Assembly (NCBI RefSeq): GCF_002154225.1
Contig: NZ_MTSE01000027.1
Coordinates: forward strand, 1 to 52,426
Reading direction: 5' to 3'
From: Hymenobacter crusticola
GTDB lineage: Bacteria > Bacteroidota > Bacteroidia > Cytophagales > Hymenobacteraceae
DNA length: 52,426 nt
The notes beneath the pieces were generated by a model. It had not been told where the DNA came from. It saw nothing but the letters and a program-made list of their open reading frames with translations, and did not search any database. This document shows positions 16,841-25,867 of the stretch, in pieces; position 1 is the first letter of the stretch; each line of letters begins with the position of its first letter. A program made the position numbers and the translations under genes.

Positions 16841-17629
16841 TCAGGCTATCCAGCAGGTGCCTATCGAGTAGGTACGGGCCTGCCCGCCGATGAGCACGCG
16901 TTCTCCCTGTTGCATACAATAGAGGGTGCCCCCGCGCGCCGATAGCTGCCAGGCCACCAACTCCGGCTTTTGCAACTGCTCGCTCCAGTACGGAATTAGG
17001 GAGCAGTGTGCGGACCCCGTTACTGGGTCTTCCAGAATGGACGCCTGGGGCGTAAAATAGCGGGAAACAAAGTCCACCTCCTCGCCCTTCGCGGTCACGA
17101 CTACCCCGCCCGGGTCCAGGTTCAACTGGTCAAAGAGGGCACGATTTACCCGAAGGTTTCGTATCTGCTCTTGCATTTCGTAGACCAGGACGTAGTCGCG
17201 GGACTTCAGCACGTGCGTTGGTTGGATGTTCAACGCACGGCCAATGACGGCGGGCAACTTGGCGGCGAGGGGTTTGCGGGCGGGAAAATCCAGCGTGTAG
17301 CGGTCGCCGGCGACTGTGACGGTCAGCTCACCACTGGCCGTCGCAAACACAAAGTGCTCCCGCCGGTCCTGGCGAATGGTGTGCAGGGCGTGCGCGGCGG
17401 CCAGCGTGGCGTGCCCGCATAAGTCCATTTCGATGTCGGGCGTAAACCAGCGCAAATGGAAGTAGTCCCCCTGCTCCACTAAAAAAGCCGTTTCCGCCAC
17501 GGCGTTTTCCTGGGCAATACGCAGCAGCACCTCATCTGCCAGCCAGTCGGATAAGGGCACCACACAGGCGAGGTTACCGCCAAACAGCTCGTTTGTAAAG
17601 GCATCGATTTGATACAGGTCTAGTTTCAT
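16841..17629 (-). CDS. PhzF-family isomerase/epimerase
   Basis: This 262-residue protein has the two-lobed diaminopimelate-epimerase-like fold. The N-lobe has QIDAFTNELFGGNLACVV, then the AETAFLV motif that carries the catalytic Glu (about residue 46), and the signature DLCGHATLAAAHAL. The C-lobe carries EDPVTGSAHCSLIPYW and CMQQGERVLIGGQA. The family includes phenazine synthesis isomerases, but most members in non-producers have unknown small-molecule substrates. No phenazine genes are nearby, so only the family name is justified. It is complete and lies downstream of a GNAT gene on the same strand. Confidence 0.93.
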   Translation of the reverse strand: MKLDLYQIDAFTNELFGGNLACVVPLSDWLADEVLLRIAQENAVAETAFLVEQGDYFHLRWFTPDIEMDLCGHATLAAAHALHTIRQDRREHFVFATASGELTVTVAGDRYTLDFPARKPLAAKLPAVIGRALNIQPTHVLKSRDYVLVYEMQEQIRNLRVNRALFDQLNLDPGGVVVTAKGEEVDFVSRYFTPQASILEDPVTGSAHCSLIPYWSEQLQKPELVAWQLSARGGTLYCMQQGERVLIGGQARTYSIGTCWIA

Positions 17630-17678
17630 GGGGCGCTTAAATAACCAGCAAGTGGGGGTGAGGGGGCGTTGCGATGAG

Positions 17679-18185
17679 TCAACGCGAAGCGGGTGGGCCC
17701 GCGAGGGCCGCCAGTGCGTCGCCGCTCAGGCTATAGTCTATCCAGACCGGGTTGACCTGCGCGCCCAGCCGCTCATAGAAGCGCTGCCCGGCTTCGTTCC
17801 AGGAAGCTACGGCCCAGCGCACGGCGCCGCAGCCGTGGGCCACGGCGGCTTGCGCGGCGGCCCGCAGCAACGCCTCGCCTACGTGCTGGCCCCGATAGGC
17901 TTCGGTCACAAATAGCTCTTTGATAAAGAGTGTGGGCCGGGCGCTGGCCGTAAACGGAATAAAGTAATACACCAGCATTCCCGCTAGTGGCCCGTCGGCG
18001 GACCGAGCCACCAGGCAGTAGAAGTCGGGTGGGGTCTGGGCGAAACCGTGCTGGTAGAGTACGTCGGCCGTGACGGCGAACGTGTCGCGGTAGTGCTCAA
18101 AGTCGGCCAAGCCCTCCATTAGGGGCAGCAAGGCGGGAATGTCGGTGGCCGTAGCAAGTTCCACACGAAACGGAGAAGAGGTCAT
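17679..18185 (-). CDS. GNAT-family N-acetyltransferase
   Basis: This 168-residue acetyltransferase resembles the diamine (spermidine/spermine) acetyltransferase branch. Its features are TATDIPALLPLMEGLADFEHY at the N-terminus, a LAGMLVYYF strand, and the acetyl-CoA motif LFVTEAYRGQHVGEALLRAAAQAA near residues 90-115. WAVASWNEAGQRFYERLGA is the closing motif. It ends 50 bases before the PhzF gene and starts 12 bases after the EamA gene, so the three genes may share a transcript. Confidence 0.88.
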   Translation of the reverse strand: MTSSPFRVELATATDIPALLPLMEGLADFEHYRDTFAVTADVLYQHGFAQTPPDFYCLVARSADGPLAGMLVYYFIPFTASARPTLFIKELFVTEAYRGQHVGEALLRAAAQAAVAHGCGAVRWAVASWNEAGQRFYERLGAQVNPVWIDYSLSGDALAALAGPPASR

Positions 18186-18196
18186 GAGCAGCAGGG

Positions 18197-19126
18197 TTAT
18201 AATAAGGTAGATGAATCCGGATGATGGGCGGCTGGCCGGGGAGGTTGCGGCTGGCCGGAGCGGCGTTTCCGGCCGGGAAAGGGTACTTCGCTCAAGACCA
18301 TCGCGCTAAAAATGAGTAGTCCCCCTAGTAGGATGCGGGGGGTAATAGCCTCGTGCAAGAACAGTGCGCCCGCTATAGCGGCAAAAATAGGCTCGCATAA
18401 GTGCGTCAGGGCCACTTTCTCTTCGCTCAGATAGCGTTGAGCATAATACTGCACCCCGTACATGTAGGCCGTGGCCAACAGGGCGGTAAAGCCAATCGCC
18501 AGCCAGAACGCACCCGCCGCAGGCACCGCCAGTACCTGGCCCGCGCCCCAGCCTGAGAGCCGCGCAAGTACCGTGCAGCTGAGCAACTGCACGACGAGCA
18601 TCGCCATCGGCTGCGATTGGTGGGCGGCACGCCCCCCGAGCAACACGTAGGCGGCAAAAGCAAAGGCGCTAGCCAGCATCCAGCCGTCGCCCGCGTGCAG
18701 GTGCCAACCGGCCTGCAGGGCGACGACATACAGGCCCAGCAGAGCCAGCCCGCTCGCAACCCACATCTTCGGGGCCACCGCCTGCCGATAGAGCAGGGCC
18801 TTGCCCAGTGGCACCAGCAACACGCTCAGCCCCGAAAGGAAAGCGCCATTGGCGGCGCTGGTGGTTTGTAAACCAATTGTTTGCCACGTACTGCCTAGGA
18901 AATGGGGAAGGGCCAGCAGCAGTCCCCACCCAGCCGTATGCCACGTCAGGCGGGCGAGCTGCCGGGGAAAAAGCAGCGCCACGGCCCCCGCGGCTACGGC
19001 AAACTTGTAAGTCTGAAAACTATAAGGGTCAGCGTAGCCTACCCCCGCCTTAACGACGGTGTACGAGACACCCCAAAAGGCGGTGCCCAAGACGAGCAGG
19101 GCTAGAAAGAGTTGTTTTTTGGGCAT
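18197..19126 (-). CDS. EamA/DMT-family membrane transporter
   Basis: This 309-residue inner-membrane protein has about ten hydrophobic segments in two EamA repeats. The first repeat includes LVLGTAFWGVSYTVVKAG and SFQTYKFAVAAGAVALLF; the second includes HLCEPIFAAIAGALFLHEAIT. Such carriers export amino acids, nucleosides or other metabolites; substrate is unknown. The basic tail after LSEVPFPGRKRR is cytosolic and low complexity. The start lies 110 bases from a divergent Crp/Fnr-type gene, a common regulator-exporter pairing. Confidence 0.9.
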   Translation of the reverse strand: MPKKQLFLALLVLGTAFWGVSYTVVKAGVGYADPYSFQTYKFAVAAGAVALLFPRQLARLTWHTAGWGLLLALPHFLGSTWQTIGLQTTSAANGAFLSGLSVLLVPLGKALLYRQAVAPKMWVASGLALLGLYVVALQAGWHLHAGDGWMLASAFAFAAYVLLGGRAAHQSQPMAMLVVQLLSCTVLARLSGWGAGQVLAVPAAGAFWLAIGFTALLATAYMYGVQYYAQRYLSEEKVALTHLCEPIFAAIAGALFLHEAITPRILLGGLLIFSAMVLSEVPFPGRKRRSGQPQPPRPAAHHPDSSTLL

Positions 19127-19236
19127 CGTAGGGCAGGAGTTGCGCAGCCAAGGCCAGGGCTGTCAGGGAATGTGGTTTCTTTGGGCCAGGGCCGGGGATA
19201 GGTGACGTACTTATTTCGGCCCCTGATGCACTGCCC

Positions 19237-19824
19237 ATGACCCTACCCGAAATTCTGCACGCCATCTATCCGCTGCCGCCCGCCTCGCTCGACCAGCTGC
19301 TGGCGTTGGCCGAGCCGGTAGACTTGCCTAAACGGACGTGCTTGTTTCGCGACGATACCTTGGCCCACCACGTCTATGTATTGCAACGCGGCTTGGCCCG
19401 CGTGTACGCCCGCCGGGCGGATAGAGAAGTCACGTTCTGGTTTTCCGAAGAGGGGGCTATTTTGGCCTCTATTCGGGGCTACACCGAGCAGGCGGTGAGC
19501 TATGAAACAATAGAACTGTTAGAAGATAGCCACCTGTTTCGGCTCCCCATGCAGGCGCTGCACGAGTTGTACCGTACGGACGTACACGTAGCCAATTGGG
19601 GGCGGGTGATGGTGGAGCGGGTATGGCAGCATACGGAGCAGCAACTCCTAGCCCGGCAGTTCCGCACAGCCGAAGAACGCTACGCGGACCTGCTGGCGCA
19701 GCAGCCGCATTTGTTGCAACGCGTCGCGCTGGGGCACTTGGCCTCTTACTTAGGTATTACCCAGGTCACGCTAAGCCGCGTACGAGCCAAGCTTAATAGG
19801 GGCCGCGCTAGTAGACAAGCCTAA
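19237..19824 (+). CDS. Crp/Fnr-family transcriptional regulator
   Basis: This 195-residue regulator has an N-terminal cyclic-nucleotide-binding-like beta barrel (CLFRDDTLAHHVYVLQRGLARVYA, YETIELLEDSHLFRLP) and a C-terminal helix-turn-helix (LGHLASYLGITQVTLSRVRAKL). The phosphate-binding Arg of true cAMP receptors is not evident, as in many Bacteroidota homologues. It is transcribed away from the EamA exporter gene and is the natural candidate for controlling it. Complete and typical in length. Confidence 0.92.
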   Translation: MTLPEILHAIYPLPPASLDQLLALAEPVDLPKRTCLFRDDTLAHHVYVLQRGLARVYARRADREVTFWFSEEGAILASIRGYTEQAVSYETIELLEDSHLFRLPMQALHELYRTDVHVANWGRVMVERVWQHTEQQLLARQFRTAEERYADLLAQQPHLLQRVALGHLASYLGITQVTLSRVRAKLNRGRASRQA

Positions 19825-19829
19825 GCAGG

Positions 19830-20285
19830 TTATTGCTGTGCGCGCATCATATGAACGTGCGGGATACCGTCTTCCAGGTAATTTTCCCCCTCGGCTACAA
19901 AGCCAAAGCGCTCATAGAAGCCCCGTAGATACTGTTGCGCCCCAATCTGGATCGGACCTGCCCCCAACTGCGCCTCACATTGCCGAATCGCTTCGGTCAG
20001 TAGGGGCCGCCCCAGCTTGTGCGCCCGGTAGCGCGGCGAGGTGACGACCCGCCCAAGGCTGACTTGTGGGTAGCTGACGCCCGCTGGTAGCAGCCGGGCA
20101 TAAGCGGCCAATTCTCCGGCTTCAGTCTGCCCCAATAGGTGAAGCGATTGCTGGTCACATCCATCAATGTCTTGATAGGGGCAAGCCTGCTCAGCCACAA
20201 AGACTTCGTTGCGAAGTTGTAACAGGGCGTAGAGTTCTAACAACGTGAGGTCAGAAAAGAGCTTAGTAGTCCACTGTAAGGCCAT
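19830..20285 (-). CDS. elaA: ElaA-like GNAT acetyltransferase
   Basis: This 151-residue GNAT protein closely follows the ElaA pattern in length and sequence: LYALLQLRNEVFVAEQACPYQDIDGCDQQSLHLLG near the N-terminus, then LAAYARLLP, the acetyl-CoA stretch VSLGRVVTSPRYRAHKLGRPLL (residues about 75-97) and GFYERFGFVAEGENYLEDGIPHVHM at the end. The physiological acceptor is unknown in the family. It converges with the Crp/Fnr gene, with only five bases between their ends. Confidence 0.92.
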   Translation of the reverse strand: MALQWTTKLFSDLTLLELYALLQLRNEVFVAEQACPYQDIDGCDQQSLHLLGQTEAGELAAYARLLPAGVSYPQVSLGRVVTSPRYRAHKLGRPLLTEAIRQCEAQLGAGPIQIGAQQYLRGFYERFGFVAEGENYLEDGIPHVHMMRAQQ

Positions 20286-20559
20286 GGCAATGCAGATTTA
20301 ATAAGCTGATAGACAATGATTTGTCTTGATGAAATGTGTAAGACAAAGGTATTGACTCCCCTCCGCGATTCTTTTTACCAATGTTAAAAACGGCCTGACG
20401 ATGTAGGAATATGCCCCAGCAGAGTTGCGGGTGCTGTCCAGGATAAGGCTAAACGTAGATTGTAAGCATCGGTAAGACAGGGTGTAAGACGATCCCGCTA
20501 TGCAGCCCGAACCCGGTACGACTGAAATCTCAGTAAGGAAGGCTATCTTAAAGATAGGG

Positions 20560-20603
20560 AGCTTGGACATCTTGTAAAGGGACTACCGTAAGATGTCCAA
20601 GCT
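20560..20603. repeat. Hairpin repeat (TTGGACAT family), copy 1
   Basis: The arms 20560-20573 and 20590-20603 are a perfect 14-bp inverted repeat (AGCTTGGACATCTT and its complement) around a 16-base middle. Related hairpins lie at 22942-22979 and 24799-24838, with a single arm at 43562-43577. It sits downstream of the IPT lipoprotein gene and in the leader of elaA. The rest of 20286-20668 shows no gene. Confidence 0.65.
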
Positions 20604-20668
20604 GCAATCTTGCTTCGCCGCCCAACGCCAGCGTCTACTGGCGCGCTTTGTACCGACGGACAAAGCGG

Positions 20669-21343
20669 TTACGGAACGACCGTGAATACCGGAGTGGTAA
20701 TACTGAAATAGGTATTAGCGACATTCTGCGCCGGGCGCACATAGAGCGCAATCCTCCCCGTTCCGGCCTGTGCGGGTACGCGGATTTGCAGCGAGTCCGC
20801 CATCGCCCACAAGGGGGTGAACGGCCGGACGAACACGGCTGCCGCTTGGCCATTGGCATCGGCAAACGCGACTTGGTTTGCTTCCACTGTTTCCAGTAAG
20901 TGATGACCGTAAATCGTGACCAGTGACCCCACCCGGCCCTGGGTGGGGCGAATGCCCGTGATCACCGGCGAAGGCGTCGAGCGGATACTAATTTGTTTCT
21001 CGGCCGGCGGGTAGCCTTCCCGACGCACGATGACCTGCACATAGGAATAGGGCACGCCGGTGGGTACCGTCGCTTGCAGCTGCGTCGCGGAAGCGGTCAG
21101 CACCGGGGTGGCGATTCCCTGCACCGTCACCTGGTTGTCGGCGGCGACCGAACTAAAGCCTTCGCCCCGGATGGTGAGCGTATCGCCAATCATGGCGGTA
21201 TTGAGGCTGCTCCCCCCGAGCAACGTCGTGCCCGGCGTGATGCTGGTCACCTGCAGGAGGCGGGGCGCTTCGTTTTCTGATTCGCAACTCGTCGCAAAGA
21301 ACACGAGCAGAAGGAGACTGCCGATAGCGAAGGTGTTGTTCAT
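20669..21343 (-). CDS. IPT/TIG-domain lipoprotein
   Basis: This 224-residue lipoprotein has a signal peptide ending in ATSC (lipobox Cys20). It contains two immunoglobulin-like IPT/TIG domains. The first runs from LLQVTSITPGTTLLGGSS through GDTLTIRGEGFSSV. The second is VITGIRPTQGRVGSLVTIYGHHLLE. These domains are binding or spacer modules on the cell surface; no enzyme motif is present. It may partner with the TIG-bearing giant protein family in this window only in the loose sense of sharing a fold. The gene is monocistronic. Confidence 0.82.
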   Translation of the reverse strand: MNNTFAIGSLLLLVFFATSCESENEAPRLLQVTSITPGTTLLGGSSLNTAMIGDTLTIRGEGFSSVAADNQVTVQGIATPVLTASATQLQATVPTGVPYSYVQVIVRREGYPPAEKQISIRSTPSPVITGIRPTQGRVGSLVTIYGHHLLETVEANQVAFADANGQAAAVFVRPFTPLWAMADSLQIRVPAQAGTGRIALYVRPAQNVANTYFSITTPVFTVVP

Positions 21344-21563
21344 AGCGGAGAAGAGCAGAGGGTACTAGACAAGATAGCCATTTATTCGAGGAGTGGGTAG
21401 AAGCGAGTGTGGCCGTCGTGCTATGTGGAACATGTTTCAGGAGCGGTACAAGCACAGGTCTGGACGATACGCGCTCGGCGAAGAATGCCCAATCCGGACT
21501 AAATCTGGGCAGCGGCGCATGGGGTACCCGCTCTACTCTTCGCCGTATAGGCCAGGAACACGC

Positions 21564-21618
21564 GTGTAATACTAGCCCCCTCCCTTCCTAGTATTACACA
21601 GCAGAGAGAGTATCTTTG
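21564..21618 (+). promoter_or_regulatory. Promoter and operator-like inverted repeat of the recombinase gene
   Basis: The arms GTGTAATACTAG (21564-21575) and CTAGTATTACAC (21588-21599) form a perfect 12-bp inverted repeat with 12 bases between. TATCTTTG at 21611-21618 matches the Bacteroidota -7 consensus TAnnTTTG. The right arm would overlap the -33 region, so a protein bound at the repeat should repress transcription. Self-regulation by the recombinase is a reasonable inference. Confidence 0.5.
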
Positions 21619-21648
21619 GCGCATCCCGCTACCCAAGCCCGTTTCTTG

Positions 21649-22295
21649 ATGCCGTATGTGGCCTATTATCGCGTCTCTACCCTAAAGCAAGGCGAGTCGG
21701 GCTTAGGTCTAGAAGCGCAGCAAGCCGCGGTGCAGGCTTATGTGCCAGACCCCGCGGCGATCGTGGCCACGTTTCAGGAAATAGAATCGGGTAAGAACAA
21801 CGGGCGACCTGAGCTGGCCAAGGCCGTCGCCGAGTGCCGGCGCTTGGGTGCCACGCTGCTCGTGGCCAAGCTGGATCGCATGAGCCGGGATGCCGCCTAC
21901 ATTCTGCGCCTGGACGTGCCCTTGTGGCCGTGGACATGCCCGAGCTCAACACCTTGACCAAGGGCATCTTCGCTAGCCTGGCCCAGCATGAGCGCGAGCT
22001 CATCAGCAAACGCACCAAAGAAGCCTTGGCGGCCAAGAAAGCCCGCGGCGAACAGCTCGGCACGCGGGTCAACCTCAGCGAAGGCGGCCGTGCGCACGGG
22101 CGAGCCCGCCAGCAGGAAAATGCCCGCCTGCACCCCGCCAACGTACAGGCCCAGCATCTGAGCCAGTTACTGCACGAGAAGGGCCTAAGCTTGCGCCAGA
22201 TCGCGCACGCTTTGAACGAGAAAGGCTATCGCACCCGGCGCGGCTGTGCCTTCACGGGCAAAGGCGTGCAACTGCTGCTACTACGCCCGGTCTAA
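21649..22295 (+). pseudogene. Serine recombinase (resolvase/invertase family), frameshifted
   Basis: The N-terminal catalytic part reads YVAYYRVSTLKQGESGLGLE (nucleophile Ser about residue 9), EIESGKNNGRPELAKAVAEC and LLVAKLDRMSRDAAYILRL. The frame then breaks near 21920, and the matching continuation VAVDMPELNTLTKGIFASLAQHERELISKRTKEAL is in another frame. Compared with the family VP(F)VAVDMP, one base and a few codons appear to be lost. The C-terminal part carries GLSLRQIAHALNEKGYRTRRG, the recombinase DNA-binding helix pair. Rejoined, it is about 215 residues, a normal small resolvase. An operator-like repeat precedes it. Confidence 0.82.
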
Positions 22296-22399
22296 CATCA
22301 GCAGGACTACCATCCTTTGTCCAGTTTCTTTCGCAACAATGTCTCGGGCAACCCTATCCTACTAGCGAAGGCCCGTTTACCTTGCCTTACCGCTCCATC

Positions 22400-22798
22400 A
22401 TGCGCAAAAAAGCCTGTTCCCGCCTGCTGCTTGTCCTCGGTAGCTGGCTCCTTTTTCGCGTGCCGACGCACGCGCAATACACCATTCATGACCATCAGAT
22501 CGAAGAGGCAAAGAATTGGCTAGCCAGGACGCTTTCGCTCGTTTTCTTGTTGGGGTTGGCTGCGCCCTTACTGCTGAGTGCACTCACCTACTGGGTGCTA
22601 GAGGTTCTCTATCCCTACCACACCGCCAAAGCGACCCTGGGCCTGTGGCTATCCTGTGGGATTTGGTGGCTGGGCTGGGGACTGGCGCTGGCCAACACAA
22701 ATCCCGGCCTGGGTATCGCGTCCCTGCTCGTGGTGCTGACGATGGGAGCTTCTGCTGCCGGGTACGTGTCTACTCGCCAACCCAGCCTGGAGGAGTAA
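22400..22798 (+). CDS. Small membrane protein with signal peptide, unknown function
   Basis: From the ATG at 22400 the protein has 132 residues. It opens with a signal-like segment (RLLLVLGSWLLFRVPTHAQ), then a short polar stretch (YTIHDHQIEEAKNW) and about three hydrophobic segments (TLSLVFLLGLAAPLLLSALT, LWLSCGIWWLGWGLALA, GIASLLVVLTMGASAAGYV). No family is recognised. It resembles the many small conserved membrane proteins of Hymenobacter. It is not obviously linked to the recombinase upstream. Confidence 0.65.
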   Translation: MRKKACSRLLLVLGSWLLFRVPTHAQYTIHDHQIEEAKNWLARTLSLVFLLGLAAPLLLSALTYWVLEVLYPYHTAKATLGLWLSCGIWWLGWGLALANTNPGLGIASLLVVLTMGASAAGYVSTRQPSLEE

Positions 22799-22941
22799 GC
22801 AAATAGCGCTCACAAGACCTAGTGCCCGGACCTAGATAAGATACCTAGTTAATTTTTCGGACAACCGGCCGCCGCTACGTTGCTACACTAACGGAGCAAT
22901 GATCTGCTGGCTGCCGGGGCGGTCGGGAAGAAAACACTGAG

Positions 22942-22979
22942 TTTGGACATTTTACGAGATTCCTTTGGGAAATGGTCCG
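22942..22979. repeat. Hairpin repeat (TTGGACAT family), copy 2
   Basis: TTGGACATTT faces AAATGGTCC across an 18-base middle, an imperfect inverted repeat that matches copy 1 in its left arm. It lies in the leader of the VCBS gene at 23026. Copy 3 lies just after that gene, so the pair brackets it. Confidence 0.5.
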
Positions 22980-23025
22980 TATTTGCGAGTACTCTCCTTC
23001 CTCTGCTACCCCCTGCTCCTACTAG

Positions 23026-24753
23026 ATGCCAACATCTACTCCTTTTCGTTCCTCCTTCCTGCTGCTTGCTCACCTGCTACCCGCTAGCGGACTACTATTG
23101 GTGGGGGCTCCTGCGCAGGCACAAGCCCCTACGCTCACCAGCCTCGCCCCGGTGCGCAATGCTCTGGCTGTGCCGCGCACCACAGCCCTTACAGTGGGCT
23201 TCTCCCAACCGCTGAGCAGTAGCAGCGCCCAAGGTGTATGCGTATTCAGTACCCGGCGTGGGGGCCGGCTGACGGGGACGACTACCATTAGCGGCAGTAC
23301 GCTTCGCTTCACCCCCGCTCAACTCTTGCAAGCTGGGGAGACGGTTTCGGCGACCCTGACTTCTGCGGTGCGTAGCCTCAATGATGTGCCACTCGCCCAA
23401 CCGCAAGTCGTGCGGTTTACCACCGCCACAACCCCCAGTGCGGGCCTGTTCACCGGCGGCTCCGATCCAGCCATAACCAATGCGCCCTATGCCGTGGCCG
23501 CCGGCGACCTGAACGGGGATGGCTGGCCCGACCTGATTACCCACAATGCCGGCAATCGTCTGAGTATCCGCTTGAACACGGGTACAGGCACGTTCAGCGG
23601 TGGACCGGACGTGGGCGTACTCAACGGCATGGACCTAGCGGTCGGAGACGTGGACAATGATGGGGATCTGGACCTCGTCGTGGATGGCGGCGGCAGCATC
23701 GTTGGTCCCCCTTCGGGTACGGCTGTGCTAGTGCGCAACAACGGAGCCGCGGGCTTCAGCAGTAGCAGTATTTCGTTTCCCGCCCGCGTCACGGGGGTAG
23801 CCCTGGGGGACGTGAACGGCGATGGCTACGTAGATGTAATCGGCGCCTTGGCGGGCGCCTTGAACATCCGCCTGAACGACGGGCAGGGTAATTTTCTGGC
23901 CAGCGGCCAACTCGTGGGTGGGGGCAACAAAGTAGTGCTAGGCGATCTAGACAACGATGGGGATCTCGATCTCGTCGCCACCGAGTTAGGCTATCCGGGA
24001 CGCGTATTGACGCTGCTCAACGATGGGGCAGGCACGTTTCGCTTGAGCGAGACCCTCCCGACGAGTTCCTATCCCTTACAGACGCGCTTAGGTGATGTGG
24101 ATGGCGACGGCGACTTGGACGTAGTCACTGTGATCCAGACGCAGGTCGCCAACACCCCGGGCGTGCTGAATCTGTTTCGCAACGAGGGGCAGGGCACCTT
24201 CACGCGCCAGGCCGATGTGCTGGTCACGGTGAGCCCACAGGACGTGGCCTTGGGCGACGTGGATGGGGATGGCGACCTAGACCTAGTCAGTGTCAGTTTG
24301 GCCCGCAACACAGCGAGCGTACGCCTGAATGCGGGTACGGGCTCCTTTAGCGATGCCCAGGAAGTAAGCGTCGGCAACCGGCCCTACAGCGTGGTCCTGG
24401 CCGATGTGGATGATAACGGCACGCTGGACCTGCTCACGGCCAATGAAACGGGCACCTCCGTGAGCGTGCGCCTGAATAGTCAAGTATTAGCAACAAGCCC
24501 GCGCGCGGTTACGCCCGCGTGGCAGCTGTATCCCAACCCCGCGCATGAACAGGTACAAGTGGAACTGCCGGCCGCCTTTCGCGGGCAAGCTGTGCAGCTA
24601 TGCCTCTGCAATGCGCTGGGGCAAGTCGTGCGGGAGCAGTCACTCAACCCGACCGCCCCGCAGTTGTCGGTGGCTGGACTAGCCGCTGGCCTCTACACGA
24701 TGCACGTACGCACCAGCCAACAGCAGCTCTCCACCCGGCTACTCATCGAATAG
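23026..24753 (+). CDS. Secreted FG-GAP/VCBS-repeat protein with T9SS sorting domain
   Basis: This 575-residue exported protein begins with a signal peptide ending near GAPAQAQ. A Big_5 (SbsA-like) Ig domain covers about 34-140 (LTSLAPVRNALAVPRTTALTV, TLRFTPAQLLQAGETVSATL). Seven or so FG-GAP/VCBS blades follow, each with a Ca-binding loop like GDVDGDGDLDLV. The C-terminus, from WQLYPNPAHEQVQVELP to LAAGLYTMHVRT...LLIE, is a type A T9SS sorting signal that directs surface attachment. It is probably a calcium-stabilised beta-propeller adhesin or binding protein. It equals one unit of the giant gene at 36451-43209, lacking only the TIG domain. Confidence 0.92.
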   Translation: MPTSTPFRSSFLLLAHLLPASGLLLVGAPAQAQAPTLTSLAPVRNALAVPRTTALTVGFSQPLSSSSAQGVCVFSTRRGGRLTGTTTISGSTLRFTPAQLLQAGETVSATLTSAVRSLNDVPLAQPQVVRFTTATTPSAGLFTGGSDPAITNAPYAVAAGDLNGDGWPDLITHNAGNRLSIRLNTGTGTFSGGPDVGVLNGMDLAVGDVDNDGDLDLVVDGGGSIVGPPSGTAVLVRNNGAAGFSSSSISFPARVTGVALGDVNGDGYVDVIGALAGALNIRLNDGQGNFLASGQLVGGGNKVVLGDLDNDGDLDLVATELGYPGRVLTLLNDGAGTFRLSETLPTSSYPLQTRLGDVDGDGDLDVVTVIQTQVANTPGVLNLFRNEGQGTFTRQADVLVTVSPQDVALGDVDGDGDLDLVSVSLARNTASVRLNAGTGSFSDAQEVSVGNRPYSVVLADVDDNGTLDLLTANETGTSVSVRLNSQVLATSPRAVTPAWQLYPNPAHEQVQVELPAAFRGQAVQLCLCNALGQVVREQSLNPTAPQLSVAGLAAGLYTMHVRTSQQQLSTRLLIE

Positions 24754-24798
24754 GCTGGTCTCGCTGCCTATGGGTAATGGCAGGTTAATGATAGTGGT

Positions 24799-24838
24799 CT
24801 TGGACACTTTATAGGGCTCCGTTTAGAAAATGTCCAAG
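24799..24838. repeat. Hairpin repeat (TTGGACAT family), copy 3
   Basis: CTTGGACACTTT and AAAATGTCCAAG form a 12-bp inverted repeat with one mismatch around a 16-base middle. It starts 46 bases after the VCBS gene and may serve as its terminator. Confidence 0.6.
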
Positions 24839-24931
24839 GCACCTTCCTGCTCTTTTAGCAAGGAAAGAAGGGGACCCGATCCCCATCAGTCGTAGCCGTT
24901 TTACCCTTGCTTCTGTCGACGCAAGCACTGA

Positions 24932-25753
24932 TCACCCTTGAAACCGATACCATGTTTGTAGGCCGACATAGCCCAGCTTCGTATGGATCTGGTTTTGATA
25001 GTGCCGCTGAATGCCATCCTCTGTAAAGGTATACCGCAACTGCCAGCGGTTAAATTCTTGTAGGCCCACGCGCCCGACGAGCCGTAACCCGACAAACTGC
25101 GCCGGCGACACGTGCCATTCCCGTCCGATGCATCCTTGCAGCCCGAGGCGCCAAACGGACCCTTGGACAAGTTGCTGGCTGGCGGTCAGCGTGGCGGGGG
25201 GCTGCCCGGCATTGGTACTTAAGCCCGTACCATACCCGCCTAGATTCAGATACCGGCGCGATATCACATCCGCGCCCCCTTGCAGGATCCAGCAATGCCC
25301 CGCCTGGGAGGGGCTTGTTTGATAGAGTAGCAGCACCTGAAGCTGCGGGCTGTTAAACCAAATTGTGGAGACTTGCACAGACTCATAGCGCCCCCCGCGG
25401 TAGTCCGCCACGGAGGCAATCGAGACCCCGTCCGAGCGCACACTCACGCCCGCCTCAATGCCGAGGCGGCGGCGCAGGCCATAACGGACCCCGAGCAGAC
25501 CCGCCAAGCCGACGGTGGGGCGCAGCAGCAGGCGCGGACTCACCAGCGTCTGATCGGCAACGACGTGCCGACTCCCGTGGGCTTGTGCGGCGGCGACCAC
25601 GGACCACCGGTGGGGTGGCACCAGCGGCGCGGGTTGGGGAGCAGCCGTAGAGGACCGGGGTGGCGGCAGGTCCTGTGGCGTAGGCCCTTGTGCCCGCCCG
25701 GGTCGGGAGAGCAGCAGCAGACCCACCAATAAGCCGGAGCGAAGCAGCAGCAT
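24932..25753 (-). CDS. Outer-membrane beta-barrel-like secreted protein, unknown function
   Basis: This 273-residue protein has a signal peptide ending near PGRAQ, a proline-rich linker (about 22-48) and then alternating hydrophobic/polar strands such as LLLRPTVGLAGLLGVRYGLRR and IWFNSPQLQVLLLYQ. It closes with KLGYVGLQTWYRFQG, which ends with the aromatic pattern typical of outer-membrane barrels. This fits an outer-membrane-protein-like barrel found widely in Bacteroidota. No enzymatic motif is seen. It lies convergent to the VCBS gene. Confidence 0.65.
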   Translation of the reverse strand: MLLLRSGLLVGLLLLSRPGRAQGPTPQDLPPPRSSTAAPQPAPLVPPHRWSVVAAAQAHGSRHVVADQTLVSPRLLLRPTVGLAGLLGVRYGLRRRLGIEAGVSVRSDGVSIASVADYRGGRYESVQVSTIWFNSPQLQVLLLYQTSPSQAGHCWILQGGADVISRRYLNLGGYGTGLSTNAGQPPATLTASQQLVQGSVWRLGLQGCIGREWHVSPAQFVGLRLVGRVGLQEFNRWQLRYTFTEDGIQRHYQNQIHTKLGYVGLQTWYRFQG

Positions 25754-25867
25754 AGAAGCCGTGAAGTACGTTTTTTAAGTAGATCCCTGTTGCCCCGTAC
25801 GGGTTGCATCTACTGCCCGAAGAACGGCTCGCCCGCGGTCAGCCAGCCGTCGCCTGGCGCTGGTACG

